Shown here in pieces: positions 8,904 to 18,995 of a stretch of 64,000 nt of DNA. A program made the position numbers and the translations under genes. Source of the stretch: Marisediminitalea alba (GTDB lineage Bacteria; Pseudomonadota; Gammaproteobacteria; Enterobacterales; Alteromonadaceae); NCBI RefSeq assembly GCF_002993365.1, contig NZ_PVNP01000013.1:1-64000 (forward strand). The letters run 5' to 3'. Under the pieces are notes generated by a model, which was not told the DNA's origin, did no database searches, and worked only from the letters and a program-made list of their open reading frames with translations. Position 1 is the stretch's first letter. Every line of letters starts with the position of its first letter.

Positions 8904-9839
8904 ATGGCTAAATCGCAACCGATTAATGCACCGCTGTCAGCCTCCAAAAGCCGCCCGTTAAGCGGCTGGCGGGCAAACTGGCGTTATTATTACGAAATGA
9001 CCAAGCCCCGGGTGGTGATGCTATTACTACTTACCGCCCTGGTGGGGATGTGTCTGGCCACGCCAGGCTGGGTACCCGCCGATCGCTTAATTGCCGGGTT
9101 ACTGGGCATTGGTCTGCTGGCCAGTGCGGCAGCCGTACTCAACCATATTGTGGACCATAAAATAGACAGCCAGATGGCGCGCACCTTTAATCGTCCGGTG
9201 GTGAAAGGCAAGGTAAGTATTCAACAGGCGCTGATATTTTCGTTTGTGCTGGCGGTAGTGGGTTATGCGTTGCTTGAAATCTGGGTTAACCGCCTAACTG
9301 CCATGCTCACATTAGCCAGCCTCGTAGGCTATGCCGTGGTTTACACCATGTTTCTAAAACGTGCCACACCACAAAATATTGTGATTGGTGGTTTAGCCGG
9401 TGCCGCGCCGCCATTACTTGGCTGGACGGCTGTTACTGGTGAAGTGCATGCCTACGCATTACTGTTGGTGCTGATTGTATTTACCTGGACACCACCGCAT
9501 TTCTGGGCGCTGGCTATCCATCGCGAGAAAGACTACGCCAAAGCCAAAGTGCCTATGCTACCGGTGACTCACGGCATTGCTTTTACCAAAACCTGCGTAC
9601 TGCTGTACACCATTTTACTGTGTTTAGTGTGCCTGCTGCCTTACCTGATTGGTAAAGCGCACCTTATTTATCTGGTCGGTTCATCGCTGCTTAACGCCGG
9701 TTTTCTATATTATGCGTTAAAGCTCAAGTATGCGGCCGATGAGCAAACTGCCATGACCACCTTTAGATACTCGATTGTCCATCTGATGGTATTATTTGTT
9801 GTATTGTTGGTTGATCACTATGTTCCGATGGCTTTATGA
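8904..9839 (+). CDS. cyoE: Protoheme IX farnesyltransferase (heme O synthase)
   Basis: Integral membrane prenyltransferase that converts heme B to heme O, the step before CtaA. The 311 residues show about nine helices. The UbiA-family prenyl-binding site is [19 protein letters not shown], and a second conserved region is [30 protein letters not shown] before the ATG is a good ribosome site. Its end overlaps the SCO gene by four bases (ATGA type), implying translational coupling. Confidence 0.96.
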   Translation: MAKSQPINAPLSASKSRPLSGWRANWRYYYEMTKPRVVMLLLLTALVGMCLATPGWVPADRLIAGLLGIGLLASAAAVLNHIVDHKIDSQMARTFNRPVVKGKVSIQQALIFSFVLAVVGYALLEIWVNRLTAMLTLASLVGYAVVYTMFLKRATPQNIVIGGLAGAAPPLLGWTAVTGEVHAYALLLVLIVFTWTPPHFWALAIHREKDYAKAKVPMLPVTHGIAFTKTCVLLYTILLCLVCLLPYLIGKAHLIYLVGSSLLNAGFLYYALKLKYAADEQTAMTTFRYSIVHLMVLFVVLLVDHYVPMAL

Positions 9840-10483
9840 ATCAAAAATTGTTGTTAACCCTGGTAGCTGCGCTGGCCCTGGTGGCTGGCGTGGTTTTGGC
9901 GTGGTGGTTCACTGCGCAAAATACCGACAACGAACACCCTCAGTATCTGCAAACCTTTCCTGAGCCTCGCCAGCTGGCTGAGGTCACGCTGGTCAATCAA
10001 CAGGGCGAAACGGTCACTAACGAAGTGTTTAAAGGGCATTGGAGCCTGCTGTTCTTAGGCTATACCTTTTGTCCTGATGTGTGTCCTACTACTATGGCGG
10101 CATTAGGAAAAATTTATCCAGAACTAAAAAATATTTCCACCGACTCACCGATTCAGGTAGTGTTTGTCTCCGTGGATCCAAAGCGGGATACACCTGAAAG
10201 GCTCGCCTCTTATGTTGAGTACTTCAACCCGGAGTTTGTTGCTGTAACGGGTGAGCATAAAATGTTGTTCCCGTTTGCGAGATCGCTGGGGCTGATGTAT
10301 GCCATTGCTGAAAGTACAGATAACCCCAATTATCTTGTTGATCACAGTGCTTCTGTTGTTGTGGTCGATCCGAATGGTTTAGCCATCGGAAGGTTTAAGC
10401 CTGAGTATAATCCTGGTGAACTTGCAGTAAGTGACAGTGTTCAAATACTTACTGATATGCCTGTTATTACCAAAGAACAATAA
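9836..10483 (+). CDS. SCO1/SenC family copper chaperone
   Basis: Periplasmic, membrane-anchored copper protein that matures the CuA centre of subunit II. The 215 residues contain an N-terminal helix (about 4-26) and a thioredoxin-like domain with the copper site Cys79-Cys83 (TFCPDVCP) and His170 (VDHSASVVV). All three ligands are present. [13 protein letters not shown] is a further family block. It begins inside the end of cyoE and finishes directly against the acetyltransferase start (TAA then ATG). Confidence 0.94.
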   Translation: MNQKLLLTLVAALALVAGVVLAWWFTAQNTDNEHPQYLQTFPEPRQLAEVTLVNQQGETVTNEVFKGHWSLLFLGYTFCPDVCPTTMAALGKIYPELKNISTDSPIQVVFVSVDPKRDTPERLASYVEYFNPEFVAVTGEHKMLFPFARSLGLMYAIAESTDNPNYLVDHSASVVVVDPNGLAIGRFKPEYNPGELAVSDSVQILTDMPVITKEQ

Positions 10484-11092
10484 ATGCCATGTTGTAGTGT
10501 TATCCGAAATGCCAAAAAGGATGATGGTAGTATAGCTGTTCCCCTGCTGTTTAACGCTGGTAAGCACTTGCTTACTGAGGTCTTTGGCCAAGGTGACCAA
10601 CAAGCCACCCTGGACTACCTGTTATCAGCCTGGAAGAAAGGTGGTGGACAGTACGGTTTTGAAAATCATTGGGTTGCCGAGTATAACGGCAAAGTGACCG
10701 GCCTGGTTAGTTGCTGGCATGATCGCTTGCCTGAAAACTTCGACAGAGAAACCCTGTCTTCTATCGTTGAACACTTCGGTATCGATGACGCGCTTGATAT
10801 TGTCATGCGCTCTCAACAATACCTGGCCGTGTTAGAAGCGCCTTTATTTACCGAACTCGGTATTGGCCACCTGGCCGTATCGCCTGACGCTCGTCGACAG
10901 GGTACGGGCTCTGCCCTTATCGAGTTTATGGAAGTAAAAGCCCGTGCGATGAAAAAAAATGCGCTTGTTTTAAACTGTGAAATTGCAAATGAAGGCGCGA
11001 TTGCTTTTTATCAGCGTTTAGGATTTGGTGAACACCGGGTCAACGACCAGTTTGTGCAGATGATCAAAGCGCTGCATATCGAAACGCAATAA
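10484..11092 (+). CDS. GNAT family N-acetyltransferase
   Basis: A 202-residue protein with a GNAT fold in its C-terminal half: the acetyl-CoA pyrophosphate loop is seen as VSPDARRQGTGSALI, followed by LVLNCEIANEGAIAFYQRLGF. The substrate cannot be predicted. The ATG follows the SCO stop with no spacing, so it is probably the last gene of the oxidase operon, read by reinitiation; no separate ribosome site is seen. Why an acetyltransferase ends this cluster is unknown. Confidence 0.85.
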   Translation: MPCCSVIRNAKKDDGSIAVPLLFNAGKHLLTEVFGQGDQQATLDYLLSAWKKGGGQYGFENHWVAEYNGKVTGLVSCWHDRLPENFDRETLSSIVEHFGIDDALDIVMRSQQYLAVLEAPLFTELGIGHLAVSPDARRQGTGSALIEFMEVKARAMKKNALVLNCEIANEGAIAFYQRLGFGEHRVNDQFVQMIKALHIETQ

Positions 11093-11148
11093 CCAGTGGG
11101 CTATTGCCAGCCGCGATCTACTCGCGTCAGTAGTCGCCGCTGTTTCGC

Positions 11149-12237
11149 TTAATCCGGATAATGTCCCTTCTCGTTGGCCACGAAAAACGGCATCGAATAC
11201 CAGTAAAAGCGGCCGCCTGCCGACTCTGATGGCGCAGTACAATTCACCCGTGAACGCCCAATTGGTAACTTTGCATCCAGGGTAAATTTAAACTCACTGG
11301 CTGTGTTTGCTACGTCAAGCGTACCGCCCTGATAGTAACAGGCCAGCTGCGATAATCTCACGTCTTTAGCGACAGTCTCGTCCAGAGCAATGGTAACGGT
11401 ATCATCAAGCTGACGGCTGGCCATTTGCGGATCGGCCAGCGAAGCTCTTGCCACCGGCATCGCCAGGCTCGCCATTTTGGTTTTCAGGGTGCTTAGCCTG
11501 GCATAGGGCCCGGCAGCAGGAAAGCGCGGGATCGCCGTCATATCGGTAAATTTACCTAAGGCGCCGGAGTGCTGTCCAAACCCGGTATAACCATGCTCGG
11601 CCAGGCGTTTAGCCAGCGTACGATTGTACTCGCCGAAGGGGTAGGCAAGGTACTTGAGTGATTCACCGGTATGTTGCTGAATGATTTTTTCGGCACGGGT
11701 GATGTTCTGCCAAACACGCTTAAGCCAGGCCTGTTCATTTTCTCCGGCCTGTTTTGCCAGCAGGTGCAAATGGTCCATGGTGTGATTGGCGAAGGTCACT
11801 CCCTGTTTTTGCATTTGCTTAACCTGTTCCCAGCTAAGCTGATTGCCCTGTTTACCAATAACTTCAGGGTTAATAAAAATGGTGTAAGGGAAGTCATGCT
11901 TGCGTAGTAACGGGTGACCATTGGTGAGTATATTCTCGTAGCCATCATCAAAGGTAATGGCCAGCGCGTTATCCGGCACGCTGCCCTTGCCTTTCGCGGC
12001 TTCAACCAGCTCCTTTAAGGGCACTACCGTATAGTTTTCTGCAATGTAGTCGAGGTGTTGGGCAAACTCTTCGGGGGTTACTGAGGTGCTGCGCGGGGTA
12101 TCATCCGCTACATGGTGATACAGTAAGATCACGCCGCTGGAATGGGCTGGACCGGCCTCGGCCTGAATTGCCGTGCTGTGCAAAAATAACAGGCTCAGTA
12201 ACAGCGGGATAAATCGGCGTGTCATGATAAACTGCAT
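11149..12237 (-). CDS. Polysaccharide deacetylase (NodB domain), secreted
   Basis: A 362-residue protein with a signal peptide (cleavage near Ala25) and a carbohydrate esterase 4 domain. Metal and catalytic residues visible are TFDDGY (Asp97, Asp98) and HTMDH (His152, His156), with YPFGEYN as a later motif. Members remove N-acetyl groups from surface or cell-wall glycans; the substrate here is unknown. The C-terminal 130 residues are not recognised. AAGGAG five bases before the ATG supports the start at 12237. It is divergent from the MATE gene, whose start is less than 50 bases away. Confidence 0.88.
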   Translation of the reverse strand: MQFIMTRRFIPLLLSLLFLHSTAIQAEAGPAHSSGVILLYHHVADDTPRSTSVTPEEFAQHLDYIAENYTVVPLKELVEAAKGKGSVPDNALAITFDDGYENILTNGHPLLRKHDFPYTIFINPEVIGKQGNQLSWEQVKQMQKQGVTFANHTMDHLHLLAKQAGENEQAWLKRVWQNITRAEKIIQQHTGESLKYLAYPFGEYNRTLAKRLAEHGYTGFGQHSGALGKFTDMTAIPRFPAAGPYARLSTLKTKMASLAMPVARASLADPQMASRQLDDTVTIALDETVAKDVRLSQLACYYQGGTLDVANTASEFKFTLDAKLPIGRSRVNCTAPSESAGGRFYWYSMPFFVANEKGHYPD

Positions 12238-12279
12238 GCATTCTCCTTGAAAATTAATACAAAACTCGCAAAGGTTCCG

Positions 12280-13611
12280 GTGACAACCCTATCCTATCAG
12301 TTACGCGGCAGTGCTGCCCACATTCAGTTATTAAAGCTGGCCCTGCCGATGATCCTGGCGAATATCACTACTCCTTTACTTGGACTGGTTGATACGGCGG
12401 TAATGGGGCATATGGATTCATCGGCGCAACTCGCCGGCGCATCCATTGGCGCGTTAATTCTTACCCAAATTTACTGGGTGTGCGGTTTTATTCGTATGTC
12501 GGCCACCGGTATGAGTGCACAGGCCAGGGGCGAGGGCGACCTCACCGTGATGGCCAGGTCATTTTATCAAACCGCGGTAATTGCCATCACTATTGGCCTG
12601 CTTATCTGGTTAACCCAACAGGCTATTTTGCAAGCCGGCTTATGGCTAGCGGCTCCGGCTGCCGATGTGGCGGTTTACAGCCGTGAATACTTTAATATCC
12701 GGGTGTGGGGTGCACCGGCTGCTCTGCTCAATCTGGCTTTGATTGGCTGGCTGGTGGGACAGCAAAAAACCACCAGTGTGTTACTGGTGCAGATTGTCGG
12801 TAACCTGCTTAATGCCGGCCTCGATATCCTGCTGGTCTGGTGGTGGGACTGGGGCGTAAGCGGTGTGGCGCTGGCCAGCGTAGTCGCCGAATACACCATG
12901 ATGGTCATGGCGATGCTGATTGCCTTAAAACATATTCAGTGGCAGCCGCCGGCAATGGAGTGGTTTAATAAAACGGCGCGTAAATTTTTGATGAAATTAA
13001 ACGGTGACATGCTGCTGCGTAATCTGGCATTGCAGGCTTGTCTGGCGTTTTTAACCATTCAGGGCGCCCGTTATGGTCAGACGGCCACCGCCGTAAATGC
13101 CATCCTGATGCAGTTCTTTGTGCTGATCGCGCTGGGCCTCGATGGCATTGCTTACGCTGTAGAGGCCACCGTCGGAGAGGCCGCCGGTGCCAGGAGTACC
13201 AAAGGGGTGATGCGCCAGACGCAGCGGGGATTATTGTGGTCAGGGCTGTTTGCCGTTGGCTATGCGGTGATATTCTGGTTTTTCGGGCCGCAAATTATTC
13301 GCTTACTCACGGATATCGAGTCTTTGCAGCAGGCAGCATATGCCTACCTCGGCATGATGACCGTGTTGCCCTTAGTGGCTCACTGGTGCTTTCTATATGA
13401 TGGGGTGTTTGTTGGTCTTACTCAGGCCAAAGCCATGCGCGATACCATGATCATCAGCGCATTACTGGTGTATTTTCCGGTCTGGTATGTTACTCAATCT
13501 GAGGGTAACCCGGCCTTATGGTGGGCCTTGCTGGCCTTTTTACTTGCCCGGGGAGTAACGCTGGGTGCGGTGTTTTACTGGCGCAGGGATAAACTCGTTG
13601 TTAGCACCTGA
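12280..13611 (+). CDS. dinF: MATE family efflux transporter, DinF type
   Basis: Twelve-helix multidrug/toxin extrusion antiporter in the inner membrane. MILANITTPLLGLVDTAVMGH and the following RMSATGMSAQA closely follow E. coli DinF as I remember it. I chose the GTG at 12280 because AAAGG lies five bases upstream; an in-frame TTG at 12247 would add 11 residues but has no ribosome site and overlaps the ribosome site of the divergent deacetylase. In E. coli dinF follows lexA and is SOS-controlled; here it is about 10.5 kb away and I see no CTGT-N8-ACAG box upstream. Confidence 0.9.
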   Translation: MTTLSYQLRGSAAHIQLLKLALPMILANITTPLLGLVDTAVMGHMDSSAQLAGASIGALILTQIYWVCGFIRMSATGMSAQARGEGDLTVMARSFYQTAVIAITIGLLIWLTQQAILQAGLWLAAPAADVAVYSREYFNIRVWGAPAALLNLALIGWLVGQQKTTSVLLVQIVGNLLNAGLDILLVWWWDWGVSGVALASVVAEYTMMVMAMLIALKHIQWQPPAMEWFNKTARKFLMKLNGDMLLRNLALQACLAFLTIQGARYGQTATAVNAILMQFFVLIALGLDGIAYAVEATVGEAAGARSTKGVMRQTQRGLLWSGLFAVGYAVIFWFFGPQIIRLLTDIESLQQAAYAYLGMMTVLPLVAHWCFLYDGVFVGLTQAKAMRDTMIISALLVYFPVWYVTQSEGNPALWWALLAFLLARGVTLGAVFYWRRDKLVVST

Positions 13612-13613
13612 GT

Positions 13614-13829
13614 TTACCTGTGCCGGTTAGGATTTATCGACTTTGTGAGGCGCTGCCAGAGCAGGCCAAGATAACCCGACATCGCCCAGCCGAAGCCGCT
13701 GAGCAACACTACTAACCCCACATAATAAAGCGGTTCTAACCACCAGGCGCCCGCCACCATAACGCTAAGACCCAAGGCAAAAACGCTGAGGCCCTGAATA
13801 AAGCGTTGCCAGTGGCTAAAAGGCAGCAT
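13614..13829 (-). CDS. Small two-helix membrane protein, hypothetical
   Basis: A 71-residue protein with helices at about 12-31 and 34-56 and a basic C-terminal tail (RLTKSINPNRHR). It is convergent with dinF (two bases apart) and 24 bases downstream of nfuA on the same strand, so it may be co-transcribed with nfuA. I do not recognise the family. Confidence 0.6.
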   Translation of the reverse strand: MLPFSHWQRFIQGLSVFALGLSVMVAGAWWLEPLYYVGLVVLLSGFGWAMSGYLGLLWQRLTKSINPNRHR

Positions 13830-13852
13830 AGCGCCGTGGCCCGGCTGTGAGC

Positions 13853-14431
13853 TTAGTAGTAAGAGTGCTCACCCGACTGATGCTCTGTGGCATCGCGAAC
13901 GCCTTTGATTTCGCCGGCGAATTCTTCGAGCATTTGCTTTTCGATACCTTCTTTAAGCGTAACATCAACCATTGAACACCCGTTACATCCGCCGCCAAAC
14001 TGCAGCACGGCATAACCGTCGTCAGTGATTTCGAGCAGCACAACCTGACCGCCGTGATTGGCCAGTTGCGGGTTAATTTCAGATTCAATCATGTAGTTCA
14101 GACGTTCTACTATTGGCGCATCGTCTGCCACTTTACGAGCCTTGGCGTTTGGCGCTTTCAGCGTTAGCTGTGAACCCATCTGATCGGTGACATAATCGAT
14201 TTCGGCTTCTTCGAGATAAGGCGCGCTCTCTTCGTCAACCACGGCATCAAAGCCGTCGAAGGGTAAACGGGTGTCGGAAGGCTCCACCGCATCGGGTGGA
14301 CAATAAGAAACACCGCATTCAGCACTTGAGGTCCCCGGATTCACCACGAAAACACGAATATTTGTGCCTTCTTCCTGTTTAGCCAGTAACTTAACAAAGT
14401 GTCCCTGGGCCTCTTTTGATATTGAGATCAT
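13853..14431 (-). CDS. nfuA: Fe/S biogenesis protein NfuA
   Basis: Iron-sulfur carrier that hands 4Fe-4S clusters to target enzymes, especially under stress or iron limitation. With the start at 14431 (MISISKEAQ) the protein has 192 residues, and the cluster ligands in GGGCNGCSM fall at Cys149 and Cys152, the same numbers as in E. coli. CAGGA about eight bases before this ATG supports it; a frame extended to 14452 is less likely. The N-terminal A-type scaffold-like domain (about 1-95) is followed by the NifU-like domain. Confidence 0.94.
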   Translation of the reverse strand: MISISKEAQGHFVKLLAKQEEGTNIRVFVVNPGTSSAECGVSYCPPDAVEPSDTRLPFDGFDAVVDEESAPYLEEAEIDYVTDQMGSQLTLKAPNAKARKVADDAPIVERLNYMIESEINPQLANHGGQVVLLEITDDGYAVLQFGGGCNGCSMVDVTLKEGIEKQMLEEFAGEIKGVRDATEHQSGEHSYY

Positions 14432-14513
14432 TGTAGAGTCCTGCATAATCAATAACTATCGCATATGATAACAAATTAACCTGAGTAAAACAGTCAGGTA
14501 TTGAAAATATATT

Positions 14514-17174
14514 ATGCCGAAGTCACAGGTTTCAAGACCATCAAATAAAACTAATTATGGTGTCCGTAAAATGCTATCAGCGCCAATAACGACAAATTCC
14601 ACCCCTTTACGCTCATGTCTTGCCAGGCTATATACTGTTCTGATTGTTGCGTTATCGCTTTGCTTCAGCGCTATGGCTACTGCCGGGGGCAAGCCGGCCA
14701 GAGCCTACTTACCTGACAATGTTGAGCTTGATCCCGCTATACCCACTCCCGAATCGGTGCTTGGATATAATGTTGGCGACTGGCACGTACGCCATGATTT
14801 GCTGGTCACTTATATGCGCAGCCTCGCGGCGGCTTCTGATCGGATAACCCTGGAAGTTACCGGCTATACCCACGAGCAACGCCCGCTGCTGCTGTTAACT
14901 ATCACGGCACCTCAAAATCGCAGTAAGCTGGAAGACTGGCGTACCGCGCACATGGCTCAGGTTCAGCAAGGTAAGAAAACACCGGCGGATGCGCCACTGT
15001 TCTTTTACATGGGCTATAGCGTGCACGGTAATGAGCCTTCCGGTGCTAATGCATCGCTGTTAGTGGCTTATTATCTTGCCGCGGCCCAGGACGAAAGGGT
15101 AACCCGTTTACTGCAGGAAAATGTGGTGCTGCTGGACCCTTCCTACAACCCGGATGGGCTATCGCGGTTTGCGCACTGGGCGAATATGCACAAGGGCAAG
15201 GTACTCAATGCCGACCCGGCGCATCGGGAGCACCAGGAAGGCTGGCCCAACGGGCGTACCAACCATTATTGGTTTGATCTTAACCGGGACTGGTTGATGA
15301 TGGTGCATCCTGAGTCTCAGGCGCGTATCAGCAAGTTTCAGCACTGGCGCCCCCACGTGTTAACAGACTTCCACGAAATGGGTACCAATAGTTCTTACTT
15401 TTTCCAGCCGGGTGTGCCGAGTCGCAAAAACCCGTTTACGCCGGAAGGTAACGTACGCCTGACCAACGCGCTGGCAGAATACTACGTCAGCGCCTTCGAC
15501 AGCGAGAAACAACTGTATTTCAGTCAGGAAGGCTTTGATGACTTTTACTATGGTAAAGGCTCATCCTATCCGGATGCCCAGGGCAGTATTGGCGTGTTGT
15601 TTGAGCAGGCCAGTAGTCGTGGCCACCTGCAGGATTCTATTAATGGCCCGCTGGCGTTCCCGCAAACTATCCAGAACCAGTTCACCATGTCAGTGGCGGT
15701 GTTTGATGGCGCCATGGCAAACAAAGCGGCGCTGCTCGACTATCAGCATAACTTTTACAAAGAAACCGCAGAGCTTGCCAGTCAGGATGACAATGCAGCC
15801 TATTTAATTCATGAGCCGCAGGACAGCTGGCGCCTGGAAAAAGCGCGCTGGGTGCTCACCCAGCATAATATCCGTTATCAGCAACCGCGCGAAGATATTG
15901 AAGTTAACGACACCGTATATAAAGCAAACAGCACCCTGGTAGTGCCGCTGGCGCAACCACAGTACCGCTTAATCAAGTCGTTATTCTCCACTCAGCAGGA
16001 TTTTGTGGATAATACTTTTTATGATGTGTCTAACTTCAACCTGCCACTGGCATTTGATTTAACCTTTGCCCCGATGAGCAGCCGTGAGTTGCGCCGGGCC
16101 AAATTCACCGACACCAGCCCGTCACCCGCTCCGATAGTGCCGGTTGACAGCGACGCTTATGCCTATGCGTTTGAGTGGCATCACTACAAAACACCGGCAT
16201 TGTTACAGCAACTGCTAGATAAAGGCGTGGCAGCGCGTATTGCCACCCAGCCTTTTACCGCAGCAACGACTCAGGGCAACCTGTCGCTGGCGGCTGGTAC
16301 CATCGTGATCCCGCGGGGCGTGCCTCAGCCACAGGCGCTTATTGAGCTGGTTAATGCGGCGGCGGTTGATGCCGGGGTGCAGGTGTTATCCCTCAGCAGC
16401 GGCTTCACCACTACTGGTATTGACATTGGTAGCCGCAGTATGGTGCCGGTAAAAGCGCCTAAGGTTCTGCTGGTAGGTGGCGAGGGCGTCAGTCCTTATC
16501 AGGCCGGTGAAGTGTGGCATTACCTGGATACACAGGTAGGCATGCCGGTCACCCTGGTGGAACAGCGTCATCTCGATAACGTTTCCCTGCATGATTACAC
16601 TCACGTTGTATTTGTTGGTGGCCGCTATGACTTACCTGAAGGTGTTGATGAAACGCTAACCGACTGGGTTCGTGCCGGCGGCACCCTGGTAGGCCAGACT
16701 TCGGCATTGCGATTATTTGCCCGGCATAACTGGTTGGATATCAAACTGAGTTCAAGGCAGGACGTCGCCGACCTGTTTAGCGACAAGAAACTGACCTTTG
16801 CCGATCGTTCCGCACACAATGCGCAGCAACTGGTAGCCGGGGCGGTTTATCAGGCCAGCATCGATACCTCCCACCCGCTGTTTTACGGCTATGACGCGCC
16901 GCGGTTAAACCTGTTTAAAACCAGTAATATGATGGTGTTCAGCAATGCCTCGCCAACAGTGGTTCCGGCCCGCTACACTGACTCACCGCTGGTCGCTGGT
17001 TTCAGTGCCGACCCGGTGGCAAACGAAATAGCCGGTTCGGTAGCGGTAGTAGCCGAAGCCATGGGACGCGGCCGGGTGATTGGCTTTACCGACGATCCGC
17101 AATTTCGCGGGTTCTGGTATGGCACCAATAAGCTGATGAGCAATGCACTGTTTATGGCTGAGGCGATTAATTAA
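14514..17174 (+). CDS. Secreted M14 family zinc carboxypeptidase
   Basis: A large 886-residue exported peptidase. After a long N-terminus and a hydrophobic signal (about residues 36-58, LYTVLIVALSLCFSAMA) there is an M14 domain with zinc ligands His171 and Glu174 (SVHGNEPSG) and His287 (TDFHEMG). The C-terminal half, with repeated surface-type segments and LLVGGEGVSPYQAGE near residue 655, resembles a glutamine-amidotransferase-like fold seen in related peptidases. ATG 14571 (MLSAPITTN) is an alternative start; neither start has a convincing ribosome site. Likely role: nutrient protein degradation in periplasm or outside the cell. It ends overlapping the convergent comF gene by four bases. 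Confidence 0.88.
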   Translation: MPKSQVSRPSNKTNYGVRKMLSAPITTNSTPLRSCLARLYTVLIVALSLCFSAMATAGGKPARAYLPDNVELDPAIPTPESVLGYNVGDWHVRHDLLVTYMRSLAAASDRITLEVTGYTHEQRPLLLLTITAPQNRSKLEDWRTAHMAQVQQGKKTPADAPLFFYMGYSVHGNEPSGANASLLVAYYLAAAQDERVTRLLQENVVLLDPSYNPDGLSRFAHWANMHKGKVLNADPAHREHQEGWPNGRTNHYWFDLNRDWLMMVHPESQARISKFQHWRPHVLTDFHEMGTNSSYFFQPGVPSRKNPFTPEGNVRLTNALAEYYVSAFDSEKQLYFSQEGFDDFYYGKGSSYPDAQGSIGVLFEQASSRGHLQDSINGPLAFPQTIQNQFTMSVAVFDGAMANKAALLDYQHNFYKETAELASQDDNAAYLIHEPQDSWRLEKARWVLTQHNIRYQQPREDIEVNDTVYKANSTLVVPLAQPQYRLIKSLFSTQQDFVDNTFYDVSNFNLPLAFDLTFAPMSSRELRRAKFTDTSPSPAPIVPVDSDAYAYAFEWHHYKTPALLQQLLDKGVAARIATQPFTAATTQGNLSLAAGTIVIPRGVPQPQALIELVNAAAVDAGVQVLSLSSGFTTTGIDIGSRSMVPVKAPKVLLVGGEGVSPYQAGEVWHYLDTQVGMPVTLVEQRHLDNVSLHDYTHVVFVGGRYDLPEGVDETLTDWVRAGGTLVGQTSALRLFARHNWLDIKLSSRQDVADLFSDKKLTFADRSAHNAQQLVAGAVYQASIDTSHPLFYGYDAPRLNLFKTSNMMVFSNASPTVVPARYTDSPLVAGFSADPVANEIAGSVAVVAEAMGRGRVIGFTDDPQFRGFWYGTNKLMSNALFMAEAIN

Positions 17175-17938
17175 GCCTCGCGGTGACCAAGGATTTGACG
17201 ACCAGGCAGCAGTAGCGCCTGGTCGGCCTTATTGGGTGTAACAGCCAGTGCCCAAACCACGATTTCCGTGCTCGGCGCTACCTGATGGATGAGCCTGCTC
17301 AGAGTGGCGATAGTGGCACCAGTCGTTACCACGTCGTCAATCAGGGCTACCCGGGCGGGAAAGTCGCCGCTTCCCAGCTCATATGCCTGTTTAAGGTTGC
17401 GCAGTCGCTCGCGCCTGCCAAGGGATTGCTGACTGCGTTGCCAGCCTCTTCTGTGAGCCCATTTGGGCATCACCGGGATATCCAGGTGCTTTCCAACATA
17501 GTCGGCTAACAGCAGGGTCTGATGATACTGTCGCTTAGCGAAACGCCAGGGACTAATCGGTACGGGCAGCAGGCAGTCGGGTAGCTGGCCGGATGAGGCC
17601 GCGGAGTATCGCAAGAACCATTGTGCCAATGGCTCCGCCAGCAGCGGATGACCGTATTTAAAGCGGCGAATCAAATGATCCAGCGGCCACTGAAAGTAAC
17701 TTAGCGCACACATTTGCTGGTAGGGGCCGGGTGTTAGTCCCTGCTTAATGTTGGGCCAATTTAACAGGTTGCCAGCTACCTTCTGATTATTAAAGAACAA
17801 GCAGTCTTGTTCGCAAGCCTCGCAAACAGCGGCCTTGCAGTGTTGCTGACATAAATAACATAACCCTGCAGGACGGAATTTCGTCGCGCCTTTGAGACGT
17901 TCCACGCATTTCGCTATTGGGGTTTTTAAAATGCTCAT
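17171..17938 (-). CDS. comF: ComF family phosphoribosyltransferase-like protein
   Basis: Competence-associated protein of the ComF/GntX group, linked to uptake or processing of DNA. In 255 residues it has an N-terminal zinc-finger-like cysteine set (LCYLCQQH and CEACEQDC) and a C-terminal type I phosphoribosyltransferase domain with the PRPP loop LIDDVVTTGATI. The enzymatic reaction of ComF proteins is not established. It is back to back with bioH, an arrangement shared with E. coli (gntX-bioH). Confidence 0.92.
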   Translation of the reverse strand: MSILKTPIAKCVERLKGATKFRPAGLCYLCQQHCKAAVCEACEQDCLFFNNQKVAGNLLNWPNIKQGLTPGPYQQMCALSYFQWPLDHLIRRFKYGHPLLAEPLAQWFLRYSAASSGQLPDCLLPVPISPWRFAKRQYHQTLLLADYVGKHLDIPVMPKWAHRRGWQRSQQSLGRRERLRNLKQAYELGSGDFPARVALIDDVVTTGATIATLSRLIHQVAPSTEIVVWALAVTPNKADQALLLPGRQILGHREA

Positions 17939-17974
17939 GTAAACTTTTGTTACGTTCTGTCAGGAAGTGATTAC

Positions 17975-18790
17975 GTGGGTGACAATAACACTAATACAGC
18001 ATTAAAAAGCCTGTCTCAGGGATCGGGAAAGACGTTGGTTTTGCTCCATGGCTGGGGCATGAACAGCGCCGTTTTTAGTGAGTTTTTACCGTTTCTGACC
18101 GCCGATCTTGAAGTGATCCGCATTTGTCTGCCAGGCTTTGGTCTGAATAGCGACAAACTGCCGGAAGACTACTCACTCGATACCATTACGGCATTGGTTA
18201 ATGAATCCGTTCCCGAGGACTCTGTGGTAGCAGGTTGGTCGCTGGGTGGTTTAGTAGCGCAACAGCTGGCGCTGTCTTACCCCGATAAGATTGCCGGTTT
18301 AATTACCCTGGCCTCTAGTCCCTGCTTTGTCTCCAACGGGTGCTGGAAAGGCATTGAGCCAGAAGTGCTGAACGGTTTTCAGCGCCAGCTGGCGCGAGAT
18401 TACGAGAAAACCCTGGACCGTTTTTTAGCTATTCAGGCTATGGGTAGTGCATCAGCCAGGCAGGATGTAAAAACTATACGCCAGCAACTGGGCGCTTTGC
18501 CCTCACCTGCCGAAGTCGCACTGGCTGCCGGCCTTTCCTTGCTGGAAACAGTGGATCTGCGAAGTATGATTGGGCGGATAAATCAACCTACGCTGCGTTT
18601 GTATGGTCGCCTGGATAGCCTGGTTCCTACCAGTAGCATCGACCGTATTCACGAACTGCATCCCGGTGCGGATACCGTGGTAATGCCCCATGCTGCCCAT
18701 GCGCCGTTTATTTCTCATCCGCAACAGACCGCCGATATCCTGTTGAATTTCATCAATAACCTGACCCGCATTGACCGTTATTACAGCTAG
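17975..18790 (+). CDS. bioH: Pimeloyl-ACP methyl ester carboxylesterase BioH
   Basis: Alpha/beta hydrolase that demethylates pimeloyl-ACP methyl ester, ending the synthesis of the pimelate moiety of biotin. The start is GTG 17975 with AGGAAG about eight bases upstream. The 271 residues contain the nucleophile Ser89 in GWSLGG, an oxyanion region LLHGWGMN, and probable acid and histidine in LYGRLDSLVP and HAAHAPFISH. The neighbouring comF matches the known gene order. No other biotin gene is in the window. Confidence 0.92.
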   Translation: MGDNNTNTALKSLSQGSGKTLVLLHGWGMNSAVFSEFLPFLTADLEVIRICLPGFGLNSDKLPEDYSLDTITALVNESVPEDSVVAGWSLGGLVAQQLALSYPDKIAGLITLASSPCFVSNGCWKGIEPEVLNGFQRQLARDYEKTLDRFLAIQAMGSASARQDVKTIRQQLGALPSPAEVALAAGLSLLETVDLRSMIGRINQPTLRLYGRLDSLVPTSSIDRIHELHPGADTVVMPHAAHAPFISHPQQTADILLNFINNLTRIDRYYS

Positions 18791-18802
18791 CCTGTGATGC
18801 CG

Positions 18803-18843
18803 TACCGCAAAGTACTGCACCTGAGTGGGGCTGCTTTGCGGTA
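18803..18843 (+). terminator. Hairpin after bioH, possible terminator
   Basis: TACCGCAAAG at 18803-18812 and CTTTGCGGTA at 18834-18843 form a perfect ten-pair stem with a 21-base loop, starting 12 bases after the bioH stop. There is no T run after it, so it may be an mRNA-end stabiliser or regulatory hairpin and not a classical terminator. Confidence 0.4.
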
Positions 18844-18995
18844 ATTGAATTGCTGACTTGATCAATGCCTCATACGCAAAATCGCCCGCCATGACTGGCT
18901 TGTGTAACGATTTAACACCACGCCTGTGCCTAACTCAGACTTTATTTTTTAACCGTTTTGGTTAATAATTGAACATGAGAGTGTAGAGGTAGTGT

